64,000 nucleotides of DNA from positions 10,168,001-10,232,000 of the forward strand of contig NC_134758.1 in assembly GCF_050436995.1 (NCBI RefSeq). Direction: 5' to 3'. This document shows, one piece after another, positions 11,201-23,720 of the stretch. The notes under the pieces are model-generated. The model was not told the DNA's origin, made no database searches, and was given only the letters and a program-made list of their open reading frames with translations. The translations under genes and the position numbers were made by a program. Position 1 is the first letter of the stretch, and every line of letters begins with the position of its first letter. This stretch comes from Anticarsia gemmatalis. Its lineage: Eukaryota > Arthropoda > Insecta > Lepidoptera > Erebidae.

Positions 11201-13677
11201 ACGGATAACACGTGCGTATTTATAATATATAATAATATGTTGGAACTAACTAGTTTCGAAATAAACCCGAATTTTAAGAATACGATAGTGTGATTTACCG
11301 AATCGCAGATATGATACACAAATCTTGCATAATTGATATTGTTTATTTGTTAATAGCGACAGAATTATTCTCTGAATAATAATTGCGAATTTGTTTATAG
11401 AAGGTTGCTATTTACAGTAAAAAAAGAAATTGTTATACATGAGTGGAGAAAATGCACATTAAGCAAGGTGGGATGTTCTTTAGTGAAATCAGTTAGAAAT
11501 ATACAGACTCCTATAATACAGGAGGTAGTTTTTATATATTTTTATCTGGTGGTCAATCAAATAAATCTACGGTCTAAACAGAGTTGTATAAAATAGCTTA
11601 CCCAGTACTTGTTTTATAGCTCTCTAAATTCCAAAAAACTAGATTTAAGATCAATATCTAAATAATCCTAAAACTCCTTTATGACATAAAACCCCATATA
11701 AGATGAAATCATACATTTAACACAACGGAGGCGTCAATTTCGTAATTTGGCCGACTCGAGCACCAAACCGGTTGGTCAGCGAAAGTATTACGTAAGCATG
11801 AGATCACTGAACACAAGGAGGTAGGTTTTTGCATTGCAAATGAATGGCAAAGAGGTTAAATGTAGACCTCCGTGAGTGAAAAAAAAGTAATAAAATCACT
11901 GTCATGGTCTGTGCCGTCAAAAAGATATATTTTTTGTATGAACAGAGCTTGATTTTAATTAAATTATGGTCGTTTTTCACTTGAAATATTATGTTTTTGC
12001 TATTCTAAAAATGCTTTTTCGGATGGATGCTTTACACGGTATAATATATTATTTATTACGTAAGTAATAATATGAATATAATAAATCAGTGTTATTTACA
12101 CGAGGCAACTGTTTTTGCTAATAAGTCTAAAGTAAACAACAAACAAGTAATAAGTTTAACATTTAAGAATTTATTGTAACTTCTCTATCGCATTAGTCTT
12201 TGTGACTGTAATGAAGATGTAAATGTGTGATAAACAAATACATTTCCATTAAGAAATGATATTTATGTACCAAAATCGAAATGAATTCTAAATTAAGAAC
12301 CCAAAACAAAAAAAAATACTTTCTTTCCTCTTTTAAAATAGAAACAAATAAGACAAATGCTCTCATTCATAAACACACTATAAACCTATGTTAGTTAAAA
12401 CAGTACTAAAATATGTTTTCTATTTTTCATTTCACTAAGAGAGAAAAAAACAAAACTCTTTATACGCCTTTCATAATTTTATATATTTTTATGAATAAGA
12501 GGGTAAATCTATGCTAAAAAAATAATAACCAAACATTACTAGTTCAAAATAAATTCAAAATTAATGAATCATCAATTTACATCAATACACAAAACAGCGA
12601 CCACACATTGCCGATATCCCACCAGGATGTAAATACTAGTACCTATATAAGCGTATGTTGGCGTTTATAGAGGTCGTATTAACAGCTGACTTTACCTTGC
12701 TTCCTGTACACCCACGCACTGTATAACTTATTAACTGTATGAGAATATGTGTAGCTTGTTGTTTAAGTTTCTTAGTACAAAATGAATGGAATTATCAAGT
12801 GTTATAGTGCTAGAAACTACCAACTAAATGTGGCTTCCAAGATCACGAGGTAAGAGGTTCGCTACCTGTGCTAAGTACAATATTATGAGTAGTATATGCT
12901 TTATACAAATCGTGTTACAATAATACTATATTCTTACTTCATATTCTCGTAGCTGCTCTAAGTGAGATTTGTATAAAGTGAAATCAAAACGTAAGAATGG
13001 TGATTAAATATGGCGATGAAAAAGAAAGACAAAATGCTACCGAAAAGAAAATATATAATAAGGTTAATTATTAATCCCTTTTGGTTTCACTTGTGGATAA
13101 ATATAGGGTAGTTTATCTACTACAATGCTGAAAGTTTTTTTTCACACATTTGTTGTATAACGTAGGATATTCGACACTTACACAAATACCGTAAAAACAA
13201 AAATGAAGAAAAAGCTGTTCAAAATGTACCTATTCGTACAAATCGTTACAGCTTTTTTAGTCAAAAAAAGTAGAGATAAACTCAGAAAGGAAAGTATGAC
13301 TAATTCACGTGTCAGAACAACACCATTTTAGTTTTATTTATAGCAATATAGAATTTCAATAAAAGTAATAATTGAAATGGGAAGTGCTTACAATAAAACC
13401 GATATAAAAACTAAATAACACAATTAAACAATTATCTTAATGAAATATCGTAAAAATACCGGAGAGCGGTGGTACTTGATGCCGTCAGTTTCTGTTAGAA
13501 GATCACCGATAGTTATTATATTACTATCTTATAGTTTAACTAGGTACTTCGAAGGCAGTTTTTTTGTGTGAGGCATATATTTTGACTAGGTATTTTTATT
13601 TGAATGTAAGACCTTTTTGTTAGCGTCTAGGTAGTGAGCGTAGAGGTCTTTGCTAAGAAGAATGATTCCTATTTAGT
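8220..13677. other. Intron-like or intergenic DNA
   Basis: Apart from the repeat at 9455 and a possible element end GGAGCGGGCTGCTAGT (8799-8814), I see no supported feature. Frames of 61-89 aa (9895-10164, 11105-11293, 11405-11596) are random. A slightly GC-richer patch lies at 10531-10600. Confidence 0.55.
9455..9600 (-). repeat. Lepidopteran dispersed repeat (CAACTATGTTGG family), copy 2
   Basis: Inverted relative to copy 1: AAGCCGACTCCAACATAGTTTG, preceded by CTGGTATCGAGCTCCATCCGG and ACCCAGGTAACTGGGTTG. Confidence 0.6.
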
Positions 13678-13742
13678 GTCTAAACTCTCCCTAATTGGGG
13701 GAGGAGGCCTTGCCCAGTGGCGGGACAGTAACGAGCTGAATT
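13678..13742 (+). repeat. SINE 3' tail
   Basis: CTAATTGGGGGAGGAGGCCTTGCCCAGTGGCGGGACAG is a decayed copy of the family 3' end. Confidence 0.6.
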
Positions 13743-14224
13743 TATAAAATTTCTGCTTGTTAGTTTTCTATTATTCCCGTATACATTTATCATTTTAACT
13801 TGCGATACGTCTTTGTTGTGTGTTGCATGTTTTCATAAGAATAAAAAGACTTAACTTACCTACTTTAAAACTTCACTCCTCATCCAATCCCTGCTGAAGA
13901 CCAGCTTAACGCCTAAGTAAACTGTCTATCAGAACATTTTTTATACACCACTGTTACAACCCACGTCGCAGTATTTACCTAGTTATCTCATAGCAAAGAG
14001 TTTACAACAATTACTTATTGTATCATTTTTCACATAGTAACATTTACACCGATTATAATCTCAAACATTTGACGGTATTTGCTTAAACGGTTTGTTGTTA
14101 TCTCTTAACTATTTTGATTATGGGAATTTTTGGATTTGAGTGTTTTTGATGTATAATGCAAGTTTCAAAGGGCCTTTTGTCAGTTTTTGTTAAATGTCTC
14201 ACCTGTTATAAAGTGATATTTAAG

Positions 14225-14455
14225 TATAACTTGCCTATATTAACTGGTATTCCCGAAGGTGTAGGCAGAGGTGTACGAAATACACTTATGTTCCGGAATA
14301 AACAACGTTAGACCCATGTAAAAGGAGGCGAGAATATTGCGATACTCCGGGCTACTATTGAGAAATCTATTTATATAAATTAGAAAATACTGATTGTACT
14401 TATCCCGACCCAGGAATCGAAACCTCAAGATCGGCAGCCGCATATACTGTTATCT
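14225..14455 (-). repeat. tRNA-derived SINE, inverted
   Basis: GGTATTCCCGAAGGTGTAGGCAGAGGTG, then GATACTCCGGGCTACTATTGAG and CCCGACCCAGGAATCGAAACCTC, with a B box on the minus strand at 14411-14421. This accounts for the 67-aa open frame. Related short pieces lie at 14560-14600 and 14905-15005. Confidence 0.65.
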
Positions 14456-15009
14456 GCTCATCTAAGCACTACAGAAGGAGCTACTTAAAAACTACAATAA
14501 TTAAAATGATAAAGAAGTCAGATACCATTTCAAATACTAATACTTATTCTCTGAATTCTGCCTACTCCCACGGGAAATAGGCTTGATATTATGTGCGCAT
14601 ATTAATAGAACATAAACTAAAATAATAAAAAAATGTATAACAATTCTTGTTCGCACGTTATATTGTCACTTCTTAATCGTTGACCTACAAACAGATCTAG
14701 AATGTCCTTTCCCTTCGTGCCTTTTATAATGGAGGTGATATTTAATAGTAATTGTGTTCAGGAATAGAATTAGTTTGACAAATTAGGCTCACGACCTAGT
14801 ACACTGTAAACCTGAGTTTACTATAGAATTGTTTAGTAGATATTGACCGACATCTCTAGTGATTGTAAATGTAATCAGGTTTTTTTTAATCTCTTTTTAT
14901 CAAACAGACATATTAAATATCACGCCTTTCCCCTTAGGAATAGGCAGAGATTTGTTGATTTGTGTGTAGTATAAGTGTGTATGCACACTTCCATGTAAAA
15001 CCCAATGCA

Positions 15010-16784
15010 ATAGAGTGATAAATAGTAAAATGTAAACAACATACATAAAAGCAATCTTTCTAAATGCTGATGGTAATCAAAACTTATATTAAAACACTGA
15101 TTCCTGCTCTCCTACAACTCTAAATGAATGTATGTAACTGATATACTTTAGTCAACTAATGCTTTAAAGATACACATCTATAAGTACTCCTACTCTTCTA
15201 ATGACCCCATAGTCCCATCTTCTAATGACATGGTAATCACATTACCTATCAAATTACATCCAAAAAACCAGCCTAATCAAACATCTACTTCTAAAAGGTT
15301 TAAATCACGTCCAAATCTCTCTAATATCCCCAATAAAATAACAGTTATTTTACAGTTTACCGCAATCTTAATTAATTATAACAATAATTGTATTAATAAC
15401 GGTTTTAATTACTTTGATATCATTATCCATTTCACGGTTCGAAATTGTTCGTAAGCTGTCCATAGGGAAAACTTGTTCGGTGTGTTCGCTTTCAGTTGCA
15501 TATGCACAACTATGTTGAACGGAGTGACTCATTTGAGTGATGCAGTTTTTGGTTGAATGACAATTTATTTGTGCGCAGATAAATACAATTTAAAGAGATG
15601 TGTGAAGTATGAAACCTTTGAAAAGGGGGTTTTCTATTTCTCGTTTTGGTAACGCTTAAGAAACTGGACATAGGAACCTCTTCTGTAGCCTGATTTTCAT
15701 TTCTTTTGTGAAAGAGTAAGTAAGTGAATTGGTTGATTTTATAATAACTCGACATTTACCTACTACCAACTTTGATAACATTTCTAAATAACTGGCTCCA
15801 AAGTAGAAGGAAATTGTCTCTTTACCCTCTTAAAAAATGACCATGTTCGTATTAGTATGTTTGTGCATTAATTACTCCGCTGTCTGTAGACGGATTTTTA
15901 GCTGACCCTTTCAATGATAAATGTAATTACTTAAAATAACACAAGCAAAGAGGCAAATATCACTCCAACGCCTTAAACTTTTGCCGAAAATTCGATTCTA
16001 TTGTTTGATTTGCAGAACCACCCTGAACTTCCAAGTCTTTTAAAAATGTTCATCGAGGAATTGTTTTATCGTAGTTTTTTTAAATTCTCAACTCAAATAT
16101 CTATAAACAGTGTTTAAATCGGTATTGACACAATCACGGCGTCAGTACTCCATGCGTGACGGAGTGATTCTCTGACCGTTACTGCGCTTGTTCAGAATGT
16201 TAACAGGAAAATTATAATAAACAGCTTACACTTGCAGCTTATCACACTTTGTGAAGCCGTTATAATGGATGATCTACTATTATGAACCTGAATGATTGTG
16301 AAGAGTTTGTTTGATACGCGTCTTCGCAAGAACTGTGGGACAGATTTGGATGATTTGAATTAAAGTCATAGATACTCTTGTCAATAAATTGTCCCGGTAC
16401 ATGTAAATGACCCGGTATGATAAAGATGTAGTGGTAAAGGTTTATTCGGTTTGTAGTTTAGTAAATACTGCTATCTTAAGATAGTTGTTATATCAGAAAA
16501 CAAAAAACAGTCGGAATAACACAAAATAATCTTTCTATCAAGTTGCAAAAACTGATCATCTTGATGTTAAAAATCTTCAGTGAACTGGACACTAGTCATA
16601 TTATTATGCATTTTGCATATTTTTACGAAATCTTTTCCTCTCCACTAGCAATTAACAATTGCGTCACTTACAAGTAAAAAACACACAAACTACAAATAGT
16701 TACCGCTATAAAGTTTAAAACTCTAGAGCAATTATCGCAACGATCACCATAACTTTACAACCGGGCCACTATCGTTATACCAAG
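15010..16784. other. No gene seen
   Basis: Frames at 15230-15454 and 15510-15755 are composition-driven (Asn/Ser-rich). A decayed GAAGAGTTTGTTTGATACGCG piece near 16299 suggests Helitron debris. Confidence 0.5.
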
Positions 16785-16850
16785 GTTAATGAAGGAATTA
16801 AAACACGCATGTTGCCGGTTCGATTCCCACGGTGAACATATTTAGGATAA
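16785..16850 (+). repeat. tRNA-SINE head remnant
   Basis: GCCGGTTCGATTCCCACGGTGAAC (16814-16837) is a clear B box. The A-box side is degraded. Confidence 0.4.
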
Positions 16851-17340
16851 TGTTTTAGTGTAAGATATTAACCTGAAATGCACTTGAAATTATTTTTCCT
16901 GATGTAAAGACACGTAATATTTAAGTCGAATAATTAACTTACTTATTTTATAAAAGATCGTATTTATTAGACTAAGTACCGCTATTTATGTCAGTCCAGT
17001 AATTGGCAAGAAAATAATTTTGTTTAAGTCATGAGTCATCTTACAATGTTAAACTAACTTTAATATTAAAGAAAAGACATAAAATTGTGAAGAGTATATA
17101 ACGTTTTAACATGATATAGAATATGAATAGAAATGGCATTATTTCTAAATAAAAACCAAATAAAATGAAATTGTAATGAATTCTTTATGCAAAATATTGC
17201 ATTACAAAATAATAACGACAATCATGCCTGCAAAATTTAGCCAAATGCTAAAAAGACTACAGAAAACGTGTTGGTATTTTTTTACAGACTGAAAGTTAAA
17301 TCAATTTACTTATCACGGAGAAAGATAGTTTCGAAAATTT

Positions 17341-17530
17341 ACAAAATTGGAGAGCGGAAATGACATTTGTATTCGCGAATCGCGTGCATGCATTTCATTA
17401 GAAATTCGAGTTTCGTCTCAGTCGAGTGTTGCATGCATATGCACTGAATGAAACTTGTGACGTCATTCGCATGCATCGCATGTCATTTACCGTATTCATA
17501 GGTGTATTTCGCACGCATTCAATTGACTTA
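17341..17530. repeat. CpG/GCATGC-rich palindromic patch, possible MITE
   Basis: It contains TTCGCGAATCGCG, several GCATGCAT palindromes, a perfect CRE TGACGTCA at 17458-17465, and short inverted ends (AAATGACAT near 17360; ATGTCATTT near 17480). It is unlike its AT-rich flanks. Class unknown. Confidence 0.35.
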
Positions 17531-17699
17531 TTCATTCACTTATGTATAAGTGTTAGGGTTGACAATTTTCTAAGAAAACGTTCTTAGAAATTATTTAAGG
17601 TGTTGTTAAAATTTTCTTGAAGAGGAAAACATTTTTTAAAGAGGTAAACAAAAATTTGAGCAGCAGAAAGTATTTCGATCATTCTGAGTTCTACAAAGC

Positions 17700-17890
17700 A
17701 ACACCTACCAATAGGGTGGACTCATAGTTAACCTAACTACTTCTAATCTAAAAGGATAAGTACTAATTTTATTAATGCTGATGTCTGTCATGTTTTCACG
17801 GTTTAGCCGCTGCACCGATTTCGATAGAATCTGATATGAAGATACGATAATAACATAGACTCTTCTAAAATATGCACAAGAGCCAAGCAT
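17700..17890 (-). repeat. Decayed inverted repeat-element fragment
   Basis: AATTTTATTAATGCTGATGTCTGTC, CGGTTTAGCCGCTGCACCGATTTCG and ATAGAATCTGATATGAAG resemble the inverted 5' part of a Helitron/SINE-like family. No ends are intact. Confidence 0.4.
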
Positions 17891-18179
17891 ACATAGATTA
17901 GCTTTTGGGTTAAATACATATAAGTATGTATTGTTTACTTGTACAGAGTTATTGATAGTAATTTAAAAAGTCTCAACCCTATTTCTCATCTAAATATGTA
18001 TATACAATTGTACAGGAAAAGCACAATTACAAGTGAAGTACATCCTGCTTCTATATTTGGTGCGATGAGTTATATACTACTTTGTACAGGATGCACGTCC
18101 TTCTATTTACGTATACTATATTACAGTATAGTAAGAACTATCGTAAATACTTTTGAACGAATTATACGTACACCTACTG

Positions 18180-18405
18180 TATAGGTCACGAAGACTTGGG
18201 TTCGACCCTCGAGGTGGGCAATGTGAACATGACTTTTACTAATTACTAAACGAATGTTTTAAAAGGTGCTTGAACTTTAGTAACCCATAATTGTCCCACT
18301 GCTGGGCAAGGGTCTTTTTTTTTTTTTTTTTTTTGAACTTAAGTAACGTTTCCGGTAAATGGCAATAAGATTGCCCTGCTACACCTGCGTGTAAAACAGG
18401 CGTGA
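18180..18405. repeat. Nest of SINE fragments
   Basis: A B-box-like GGGTTCGACCCTCG lies at 18199-18212. An inverted tail AATTGTCCCACTGCTGGGCAAGGG lies at 18289-18312 and runs into T19. TCCGGTAAATGGCAATAAGATTGCCC (18350-18375) recurs at about 56560-56585. Confidence 0.55.
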
Positions 18406-20191
18406 TTTTATAAAAAAAATATGATAAATATTTTCCAGCCCCTACTTAGTAACAAACAATAGATCAACTTATTTATACCCATAGTAACAATGACCAACAA
18501 TCTGTCATTTATATACAAAGTCGTATATAACAAATGCACTGTAAATAGCCAGACGAGTTTCTGAACCAAACAGAGCAATATCAACTCGCTATATTTAGAT
18601 GTAGGCAATGACATCATAGCACTATGTCAAACACTAACAGATATTTGAAAAAGTTTTATTCAACTTTAGTCGCTGATTAAAGAAAAGAATATATATCTTC
18701 CAATGTCTTACGGCGATATGATGATGAACATATTTATATCTTAAGGCGAATATATTGATTAAACGCTAAGTAAAAGAGTCCCTACAAACGCAATTTAAAA
18801 AGAATGTTATCTTTAATTTTTTTTTTGTTTATTATTGTAGCAGTTCAAAAAAGAGGTATCTAATGCTGGCCTGGTAAATAATAGGTTTGGTTATGAATCC
18901 ATTTAGTAAAGCAACAAATCTTGAAAAGGGTAGGGCCTAGATATTTTGGTTATACTGTCTCTACTTGAGTTAAATCAAATATCGATATCATTATTTTTTT
19001 CTTAGCATGTTCGAAAGTTGCTATAGAAAAAGCTAAACGCTCAGCATATAAAAAGAAGGCAAGAAAAACAAAAATTAAAACCATTCATGATCGATTACCG
19101 ATGAACTAATTTCTACTTTAAACGACACATATCAAACGATTATACAATATTAGATTACTTACTACTAATAAAAACTGCACATAACCAAATAAGGTATCAT
19201 TGACCTGCCAGCACTGTAAGGTTTTAGCTATATTTAGCAACCAGCCAGTGACATCATCGCTTATAGCGTAGGCTTAATAACACTGGTTTAAACCTACATG
19301 TGATATTGTTCTTTGTTTAAATGGCTTACGGGAGGCTTTTGTGATTTTAAATATTAATTTATTTATTGAAAAACTGAAGGGTTCGTTTGTGAGTGTTAAA
19401 CATAGGAGCTTCTGAATCGATTGAAAAAATATTTTCATGTTGAAGAGTCCATTTATTGAAGTCTATTTAATGTTGCGTTATAGCTAAGAGGAGTGAAGCA
19501 GCAATAAAATAAAAACAAAGTTCATCTGGGCGAAGTCCAGGGTGAGTGCTAGTTAATAGACAATCGGCCATTTTCCTAAATGTCGGCATTTTGTTTCATT
19601 GTTCTTGCTTGCTTGCTTCTGCTTCTCTCCGCCTCCAATCAGCAGATTTTTCCAAGATGTCATCTATTCGTTTTGACGCAAAGGCAAAATGAATAAACAG
19701 ACTCACTTTCATGCTTTAGAATACTTAAAGGATTAATTCGTCTGTGTAGAAAACAGAAATGTTGTGTGTTAATCCAGTTTCAATTTATAGACATTTTAAT
19801 AATGCCATGTAACCGTATTGGCGTCAATAAGTATAAGAATACAAAAACATGAATTGTAGCAATAGGTATAAAACATACTATAAACTAGGCGTCTAACGAT
19901 ATGTTTATTGTATACCCTGTCACAATAATCTACAACAACCAAAACAATTTAGCAAAAGAAAAACATTCAAAACTTTTATATTTTGCATAAACTTTTCCTC
20001 ATAGTTAATTCACCTTTACATCAAAGTCTTACAATGTACGTGGAACGTAGACTATGTGACGATAAAATCCTAAAATACACGATGTACACATACATTTGGT
20101 AAACAATACGCAGTTAAACTGCCTACATGATTATCTGAAATAGACTGCCATGTGACTTCCCGTGGGTGACCTGTCATACAGGATAGAATAA
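18406..20191. other. No gene seen
   Basis: AT-rich. A vague repeat-like stretch at 19360-19555 ends GGGTGAGTGCTAGTTAA, possibly an old Helitron terminus. Poly-pyrimidine CTTGCTTGCTTCTGCTTC at 19603-19622. Confidence 0.45.
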
Positions 20192-20590
20192 ATTTTTTTT
20201 TTTTTTTTTAAAGGCAACTCCCGCACTAAGAATTGCTCTTGTGTCGCGGGGACTTTAACAAACATACAAACAACGGACACAAAGCACATCCAGACCCGAA
20301 ACAATTATTTGTGGATCGCACAAATAATTGTCCCGTGTGGGAATCGAACCCACGACCTCCCGACACAGTGGTATTGGCGTGGTGACCTAAACCACTGCGC
20401 CACGGAGGCAGATTGTAGATTTGACTGCCTCCGTGGCGCAGTGGTTTAGGTCACCACGCCGATACCATTGCGTCGGATTTGATACCCACACGAGACAATT
20501 ATTTGTGCGATCCACAAATAATTGTGTCGGGTCTGGTTGAACATGTGTACGATGTTTGTTTGTCTTTTAAAATAATAAAAATAGATCCTG
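20192..20590. repeat. Head-to-head pair of tRNA-derived SINEs
   Basis: The left copy (20192-20410) is inverted and the right copy (20426-20590) is direct, separated by 15 nt. Each has the tRNA-like head TGCCTCCGTGGCGCAGTGG (A box) and a B-box region (GGTTCGATTCC on the left, GATTTGATACC on the right), then the AATTATTTGTGCGATCCAC body. The left copy ends in an oligo-T (oligo-A on its own strand). The pair would form a long RNA hairpin. It ends about 55 bp before the candidate ratchet exon at 20643. Confidence 0.88.
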
Positions 20591-20642
20591 CCTTTGCTTC
20601 ACGCTTATAAAACTCTTAATATAATATTGTTTTTGTTCACAG

Positions 20643-20674
20643 GTAAATATCATTTTCGTTCTGAGGTTCGGGAG
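20643..20674 (+). other. Candidate recursive-splice (ratchet) micro-exon 1, 32 nt
   Basis: A pyrimidine-rich tract TTGTTTTTGTTCACAG ends at 20642 and is joined directly to GTAAATATC, so acceptor and donor abut. Thirty-two nt later a second donor, GGGAG|GTAAGA, starts at 20675. A branch-like CTTAT lies upstream. This is the published layout of recursive-splice sites in long introns. It could instead be an ordinary 32-nt non-coding exon. Confidence 0.4.
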
Positions 20675-21282
20675 GTAAGAACAAAGCCTGTCTAATACGT
20701 AAGTTTACTAAATTTGAAATGTATATACTTCTACGTCTTTGCGTTCAAAATCGATAATGAACATTATTTTTTATTAAGTCACTCTACGGAGAATTACCTA
20801 TATACAAGAATCAGATTGTATTTAAAAAATTTACAGATCGGCGTGATGTTTTGAAAACTCTCCACACAAACAACTAAAGTAAATATTTCTTAAAACTATG
20901 TTTTTCGAATACATACTCCAAAAATACGTATATAAGTACAATTTTTACATTGTCAGAATTATAATCTGTTGACACATTCTGTCATCTTAAAACACCAAAA
21001 CCCAAATTGTAACACGACAAAATATACGATAAATAGCAAAATATAATTAATAAAGTTGATATTTCAATGATAAATAGACTGGTCAGCTGTCAACAATGTT
21101 ACATAGAAATGTACATATAATACATGTTTCTAAGAATCGTAACGATCGTAGTAAACGAAGATTTAATTGCGTCTTACTGATTGATAAGCGCGTTTCCAAT
21201 ATGACTAGAAGGCCGTCAACTGCGAAAATATTATCAAGTTAATAATGTTCTACGTGATTTTACAGAAAAGAGGTTTATTAAG

Positions 21283-21375
21283 ATCGTTTCCGTGGCGTAG
21301 TGGTAAAGTCGCTACGCGTAAGAGGCCGCGGGTTCGATTCTAACACGGAACAAATATTTGTAGAATTGTCCTTTC
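21283..21375 (+). repeat. tRNA-derived SINE head
   Basis: TTCCGTGGCGTAGTGGTAAAG and GCGGGTTCGATTC are A and B boxes. TTCCGTG pairs with CACGGAA like an acceptor stem. The T-stem does not pair, so it is a SINE head and not a functional tRNA. Confidence 0.6.
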
Positions 21376-21718
21376 AAATTTTTGTATTGATATAAAAAAT
21401 CTCGAAAATTCTATTGTTTTTACAAGTCTAGTCTAATATTTAATAACGAAATTTTGTCTACGAATAAAGTTTTTATGTGACCTTCCTCTATTTTATTATC
21501 ATCACCCGTATATGAGGCAGTATTGGATAACAATAATAATTGTACAACCACAGTTTTAACAAAAATTTGATAAGAAAAGCACATGTTTCATCAATTATTT
21601 GTTATCAATAAATTAGGCAAAACCTCGAGCTGTTTGTTATTTTTGTGTATTTACTCATGGTCCCTTAAAACATTAAAAAAAATATTTTCTGAGTAATAAA
21701 ATGATATATCTACTACTA

Positions 21719-21974
21719 TCTATACTATATTACTAATATTATAAAGCTGAAGAGTTTGTTTGTTTGTTTGTTTGAACGCGCTAATCTCGGGAACTACTGG
21801 TTCGATTTGAAAAATTCTTTCAGTGTTAGATAGCCCATTTATCGAGGAAGGCTATAGGCTATATATCATCACGCTACGACCAATAGGAGCAGAGTACCAG
21901 TGAAAAATGTTACAAAAACGGGGAACATTATGATTCTCTTATGTGACGCAAGCAAAGTTGCGCGGGTCAGCTAG
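21719..21974 (+). mobile_element. Lep1-type Helitron, copy 3
   Basis: It has A|TC at 21718/21719 and CTAG|T at 21974/21975, with the GTTTGTTTGTTTG run and the terminal CGCAA/TTGCG hairpin. It lies about 1 kb downstream of the candidate ratchet exon at 20643. Confidence 0.9.
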
Positions 21975-22549
21975 TATATCATAATATGAGTAAGCAAAAA
22001 CATAACTCACTTTGATTTATAAATAATAATTTTGTCTCTCATGTTACACATCATCATGCTAACTCACGAATACATACTCCAAACATATTAAAATTAATTT
22101 TATCTTTGAAAACATAAAACATTTTCTCATGTAGGTTAAAGACAGGTTAAATTAATACAAAAATAAAAAGCACAAAGAAGTTTATTTATCTTAACATTTT
22201 ACTGCAGTTCTCGCAATAATAATTTGCAAAGCATTTAAAATGAACCATAATTTTAAACGTAAACAATGTGTATGAATGTTATTTTCCGTCAAATATTTTA
22301 ACAATAACAAAAGCAATTTTATTTTTAATATAGTGATGAGTAAAACAAGTATTATTAGATTTATGTACCTACCTATATTTTCGCATACCTAATAAATTAG
22401 TCACTAATATAATATTAATGTAAATGTATAGTAATCAGAAGTTTGGGCTAACATGCCTATATAATTTCGTTGTTGCCGAATATCACGATAGAATTAATTA
22501 AGATAATAAATCAGGTTTTTATTATTTATATTACTTAGCGTTAAGAAAA

Positions 22550-22730
22550 AGCGTTTTTATTTATTTTTTTATGTCGTAGGGACTTTGCAAACATAACCAA
22601 ATACAATCAGACATTAATCAACCAAATATTTTTTCTTTTTTCTTTAATGCAACCGAACCCACGACCCCTGCGTGTAATAGTAGCAGCATGGTGACCACTT
22701 TTAGCACTGCACCACAAATATATCTTGTCA
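22550..22730 (-). repeat. tRNA-SINE, inverted, decayed
   Basis: TATGTCGTAGGGACTTTGCAAACATA, then CAACCGAACCCACGACCCC and GTGGTGCAGTGC-type sequence in inverted order, match the 20.2-kb family. Confidence 0.6.
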
Positions 22731-23044
22731 TCACTCACATATGTTTATCACTCCAACCTTCACAAATTTTTATTACCATCACAATTTTCACGTAAATCAT
22801 CGTACAATGGAAACTCCCTGGCTTGGATCCAAACGCATTGTTTACCCACATGCCAATCTGTCATGGCGTACGAATATACGCAAAACATCAATATTTTACG
22901 ACACATTCATTTATGACTGATTCATGGTTTTACAGAATTACTAAGATGTTAAGGTCCACTGCTGGGATGGAATTTCAACGATTCGTGATACTTGCTTTGA
23001 GGAATTCGTTACGTATGTTTGTCTTGCTCACGCGTTACTTGCTT

Positions 23045-23147
23045 ACCCCCTCCATTTAATAGTAGTTTATCTTTTCAATAACGTTTTTTATATGAGTTTA
23101 AACGCTATTGATTAGATAAACTACAGTTAAATGTACTCAGAAACAAG
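23045..23147. mobile_element. Foldback MITE, copy 2
   Basis: The arms are AGTAGTTTATCTTTTCAATAACG and CGCTATTGATTAGATAAACTAC around ATATGAGTTTAAA. The right end AAATGTACTCAGAAAC matches the ends of the other copies in inverted form. Confidence 0.75.
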
Positions 23148-23269
23148 GTATTAGTTATGAAAGAGAAAATATATCGTTGTCACATAGATTCATAATGGGC
23201 ACAACTGATACTTTAGTAACCAGAGGCTTTATCAACAAAAAAAATATTCGTTAAAGTGTCGTTTGTTAA

Positions 23270-23720
23270 GTGGGATCAGAACAGCATGCTTTTTTTCTCA
23301 AAAACCAGCTGTCACGGGATTTAGTTGATGTTTTATTACCAGCCACCTGTCTGACTTCAAAAGGGAGGGGGGTCCTTTGGGATAAAAATATACTTCTAAA
23401 TACATATTTAAATGAAAATCCAAACTCGACAGATACTGACAAATATATTGGCCTGGGTAGAAATTTAGGTTATTGTAGCAGGCCGTTATCCACTGTGTTA
23501 AACGTGCAGTCAATAAAAAATCTATTATTTATCCAAAGTCAAATATGCTTTATTTCATAAACTTTAACATGTATTTGAAATCGTCAAAATATTTTTTTAT
23601 CTACCACCGTTTCGGAAAAGCTGTTGCTCGAGAGAAGAAATGGCAAGAAACTCACGGCTTGCTCTTATTAAATGTCAAATCATTGCTCTACTCTTAAAAC
23701 TTTTTCTTGTCCCATCTGCT
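23270..23720. repeat. Probable LINE 3' end remnant
   Basis: TCTACCACCGTTTCGGAAAAGCTG followed by GAGAAGAAATGGCAAGAAACTC (23600-23655) is a widespread lepidopteran retroelement 3' motif. The 96-aa open frame upstream has no recognised domain. Confidence 0.45.

Noticed and set aside
21285..21355. Possible tRNA gene with a 7-bp acceptor stem TTCCGTG/CACGGAA
   Set aside because: The T-stem does not pair and the sequence continues into a SINE body, so it is a tRNA-derived SINE head.
23270..23560. Overlapping plus (96 aa) and minus (71 aa) frames
   Set aside because: The region runs into a common retroelement 3' motif, and neither frame has a recognisable domain.
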